DNA of 6,367 bases, from positions 1 through 6,367 of the forward strand of contig JAMOQH010000166.1 in the NCBI GenBank assembly GCA_027064085.1, written 5' to 3'. Below are positions 5,756 through 6,367 of the stretch, in pieces. The translations under genes were made by a program, and so were the position numbers. The notes under the pieces are model-generated. The model was given only the letters and a program-made list of their open reading frames with translations, did no database searches and had not been told where the DNA came from. The stretch comes from a bacterium (GTDB taxonomy: Bacteria > UBP6 > JAFGXH01). Each line of letters begins with the position of its first letter. Position 1 is the stretch's first letter.

Positions 5756-5780
5756 AAAAGTGGGCTGGAAACCCTGCCCA
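5756..5780 (-). promoter_or_regulatory. Hairpin with U-tract just before the lipoprotein ribosome binding site
   Basis: On the minus strand TGGGC (5776-5780) and GCCCA (5761-5765) form a GC-rich stem, extended by two G-C pairs beyond an A-A mismatch, with a four-base loop. A C and a run of five T (5755-5759) follow, leading straight into the GGAG site. In form it is an intrinsic terminator for the upstream gene, but there is no room for a promoter behind it, so the lipoprotein gene is either read through an attenuator or translated from an mRNA processed or stabilised at this hairpin. Confidence 0.6.
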
Positions 5781-5788
5781 AAATAAAA

Positions 5789-6367
5789 TTATGGAAACTC
5801 TGGCATTTCAGGGATATCTAAATCAATGCCGAAATTGTCATTTAACTGCTCTCTTAAATTAATTTCACTCTCTATTATCTTATTAATTTCTAATTTCACC
5901 TCAGGAGAAGAAATCCCCTCTGGTAAAGCATCAATTATAGCATCAAAATCAGGCATAGGGTCCCATAATAAATCTATGTAAGCCATTCTGCTTTGTCCAT
6001 TACTATCAAAATAAGAACAACCATTCAAGGGGCTCCAATTACAAGCTCCATCATCAGAAGACATATTTGCCATAATACTGCTTATCATCATATTTAATTC
6101 TTGAGATGTAACCTCAACACTGTTTCCATCACAAGTTTTAGTGATAACATTACATTCTCTTGATGGGATATTTGCAATTTTCTTATTTGCAAGTTCTATT
6201 AATTTTCTACCTAATCCACCTTTTTTCATCAATATCAATCTAGGGTCTCCCGAAAGTCCTACCCCACTATCACATTCTTTGTTATATGCATCAGGACGAC
6301 ACATTTTATTTTTATTTTTATCTTTGTATTCTTTAATATGTTCTTCTGCCATATCAACCATCGCTTC
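5789..6367 (-). CDS. Hypothetical Cys-containing protein, C-terminal part (partial)
   Basis: The frame is open to the window edge, with two more sense codons (Glu, Ala) before the first ATG at 6361. No ribosome binding site precedes that ATG, so the gene very likely begins outside the window. About 192 residues are visible, and I recognise no family. Counting from that Met, there are six cysteines at 21, 30, 70, 77, 107 and 115, an even number spaced in three close pairs, which suggests disulfides in an exported protein. The first 65 residues are Lys-rich with GGLGRK (48-53); a central part has Met/Ser-rich MMISSIMANMSS (91-102); the last 60 residues are acidic and Pro-containing, ending DIPEMPEFP. 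There is no membrane helix in the visible part. It is 44 bases upstream of the lipoprotein start and separated only by a hairpin, so both may share a transcript and a cell-surface role. Confidence 0.65.
   Translation of the reverse strand, partial: EAMVDMAEEHIKEYKDKNKNKMCRPDAYNKECDSGVGLSGDPRLILMKKGGLGRKLIELANKKIANIPSRECNVITKTCDGNSVEVTSQELNMMISSIMANMSSDDGACNWSPLNGCSYFDSNGQSRMAYIDLLWDPMPDFDAIIDALPEGISSPEVKLEINKIIESEINLREQLNDNFGIDLDIPEMPEFP

Overview
This window is about 6.4 kb of very AT-rich bacterial DNA in which every supported gene lies on the minus strand. Read in the direction of transcription (from the right edge leftward) it holds: the 3' part of an unrecognised Cys-containing protein; a lipoprotein with EGF-like modules and a predicted beta-propeller; three genes for the membrane (Fo) part of an ATP synthase (an AtpI-like protein, subunit a, subunit c); a DinG-family DNA helicase; and the first codons of another gene that runs off the left edge. 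No rRNA, tRNA, CRISPR array, insertion sequence or phage gene was seen.

The organism is a Gram-negative-type bacterium: there is a lipobox lipoprotein and a c subunit with an export-type leader. An atpI-atpB-atpE cluster closed by a terminator, with no F1 genes attached, together with calcium-binding-EGF plus beta-propeller lipoproteins, is most familiar from the lineages once grouped as Deltaproteobacteria (including Myxococcota and Bdellovibrionota relatives). The low GC points to an AT-rich or little-cultured member. This placement is an inference from gene style, not from a marker gene.

Region by region. (1) 5745-6367: a truncated hypothetical gene, then a hairpin with a U-tract sitting directly before the lipoprotein's ribosome binding site. 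(2) 4110-5744: the lipoprotein, with calcium-binding EGF modules followed by seven repeat units that fit a seven-bladed propeller closed by an N-terminal strand. (3) 2425-4060: the Fo operon. It has a good extended -10 promoter, an AtpI-like gene that probably starts at TTG rather than at the first ATG, atpB one base downstream, a small hairpin, atpE, and a strong intrinsic terminator whose stem is fully paired only on the minus strand. (4) 207-2366: the helicase gene with its own promoter. (5) 1-206: AT-rich hairpins behind the helicase gene, then a near-consensus promoter, a ribosome binding site and the ATG of the next gene (only MRVLLAI visible).

The Fo genes belong together functionally: subunits a and c form the ion path and rotor, and AtpI-type proteins assist assembly. 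Subunits b, delta and F1 must be encoded elsewhere. The c subunit is the most informative protein: it carries the four side chains of the Na+-type binding site and an alanine-rich version of the glycine motif. The helicase and the lipoprotein look like independent neighbours rather than parts of one pathway. I found no convincing new multi-gene system; the best leads are the c-ring chemistry, the propeller architecture and the transcript signals.
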